A stretch of DNA of 20,915 nucleotides, from positions 1 through 20,915 of the IMG/VR virus record IMGVR_UViG_3300043426_000139, one strand, 5' to 3'. This DNA is from a virus. The notes beneath the pieces were generated by a model. That model was not told the origin of the DNA and did not search any database. It saw nothing but the letters and a program-made list of their open reading frames with translations. The translations under genes were made by a program, and so were the position numbers. This document shows, one piece after another, positions 20,558 through 20,915 of this stretch; position 1 is the first letter of the stretch; every line of letters starts with the position of its first letter.

Positions 20558-20637
20558 TTTCGCCCTCGTTCGCTAGTGGTTTGTCGTTGCCTCCTCTACA
20601 ACATACGTCCGACATTGTCCGACCGCAACAACTATTT

Positions 20638-20871
20638 TCATTTCCCCAATCTTTTCCTCAACTCCCCCGCCCACCCCCTCGCGATCAGTGCGGCCCCTGC
20701 CAGCTCGCGACCATGCGCCGCAAGCTCCCCGAATCCTCCGAGGTACTCCATGTCCACCGCGACCCTCTCCATGCCCACAGCGAGCCGTACAAGGTCGCCG
20801 GATAGCTCGGCGCGTGTCGGTGGATGGTTGAGGGGTGCGCGGGGCGCGTCGAGGTCCGTGGGGCGTTTCAC
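20638..20871 (-). CDS. Small hypothetical protein, 77 aa
   Basis: Unrecognised protein of 77 residues. The GTG start at 20871 is preferred because a GGGGG Shine-Dalgarno-like stretch lies five bases upstream and the start overlaps the stop of the preceding frame (GTGA). An in-frame GTG at 20883 is the alternative. After a proline- and charge-rich first 20 residues the protein is mostly predicted amphipathic helix rich in Ala, Gly, Leu, Glu and Arg (from about residue 21 to the basic end RKRLGK). There is no signal peptide, no membrane segment and no cysteine. It is the first complete member of the small accessory run upstream of the packaging genes. Its high-GC codon use matches its neighbours. 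No function is assigned. Confidence 0.55.
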   Translation of the reverse strand: MKRPTDLDAPRAPLNHPPTRAELSGDLVRLAVGMERVAVDMEYLGGFGELAAHGRELAGAALIARGWAGELRKRLGK

Positions 20872-20915
20872 GCTAACCCCCACTGATCCGCCATCGCGTC
20901 CGCAATACCTTGGAA
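20868..20915 (-). CDS. C-terminal end of an unidentified upstream gene (partial)
   Basis: The frame is open from the right edge of the window and ends FQGIADAMADQWGLA followed by TGA. Only 15 codons are visible, so no function can be given. The call rests on the GTGA overlap between this stop and the GTG start of the next gene, the same junction type used repeatedly in the following small-gene run. A chance open frame this short is quite possible. The sequence to the right of the window would settle it. Confidence 0.4.
   Translation of the reverse strand, partial: FQGIADAMADQWGLA

Noticed and set aside
20538-20615. 25-residue minus-strand frame (MSDVCCRGGND...) before the first DUF551-like gene
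   Set aside because: No ribosome site at a usable distance; its overlap of 20 bases with the next gene is not the coupling type used elsewhere.
1-20915. tRNA genes, CRISPR arrays, insertion sequences, integrase or attachment sites
   Set aside because: None seen: no regularly spaced repeats, no transposase or integrase motifs, and essentially all DNA is taken up by the phage genes described.

Overview
The window is one continuous structural ('late') block of a tailed double-stranded DNA phage or prophage with a lambda-type siphovirus gene order. Every gene I can support lies on the minus strand, so the block reads from the right edge (20915) to the left edge (1). Neighbouring genes abut or overlap by 1, 4 or 8 bases almost throughout, as expected of a translationally coupled operon. 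No integrase, repressor, tRNA, CRISPR array or host gene is visible, so lysogeny cannot be judged. The coding sequence is GC-rich. A lipobox lipoprotein, a tail SGNH esterase and DUF551-like genes suggest a Gram-negative host, but nothing identifies its genus.

Layout in transcription order. (1) 20915-19323: a run of small accessory genes joined by GTGA, TAATG and ATGA overlaps. They are two adjacent DUF551-like paralogues, a 51-residue ribbon-helix-helix-like protein, a 201-residue coiled-coil protein and a 23-residue cysteine peptide. (2) 19322-18579: a looser stretch with a hairpin, a possible 51-residue ORF, a 102-residue secreted lipoprotein and a possible 38-residue ORF whose end contains an inverted repeat just before the terminase. 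(3) 18562-12409: DNA packaging and head genes. These are a Nu1-like small terminase, a GpA-family large terminase, a gpW-like joining protein, a lambda-B-type portal, a ClpP-like (S14) maturation protease with a C-terminal scaffold that has its own strong internal start, and the major capsid protein followed by a clear intrinsic terminator. (4) 12354-9810: head-completion and neck genes, a tail-terminator-position gene and the tail tube. (5) 9806-7369: the G / G-T tail-assembly chaperones with a GGGAAAA -1 frameshift site, then the tape measure. (6) 7372-1204: tail-tip proteins, comprising a 264-residue protein, a fibre-like protein, a 920-residue hub-like protein and a 502-residue protein ending in an SGNH esterase domain. 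(7) 1207-116: a 47-residue single-span membrane peptide, a 144-residue protein with phospholipase-A2-like signatures, and a membrane-anchored helical protein. This last group may be a lysis or envelope module.

Together the genes cut and pump DNA (terminase, portal), build and mature the procapsid (protease, scaffold, capsid), join it to a tail of about 85 nm (W, neck genes, tube, G/GT, tape measure) and recognise and modify the host surface (hub, fibre, SGNH esterase). The least ordinary points are the nested scaffold start, the paired palindromes between terL and W, the hairpin in front of terS, the small terminase with no winged-helix domain but an AT-hook-like tail, and the hidden 47-residue membrane peptide beside a PLA2-like gene.
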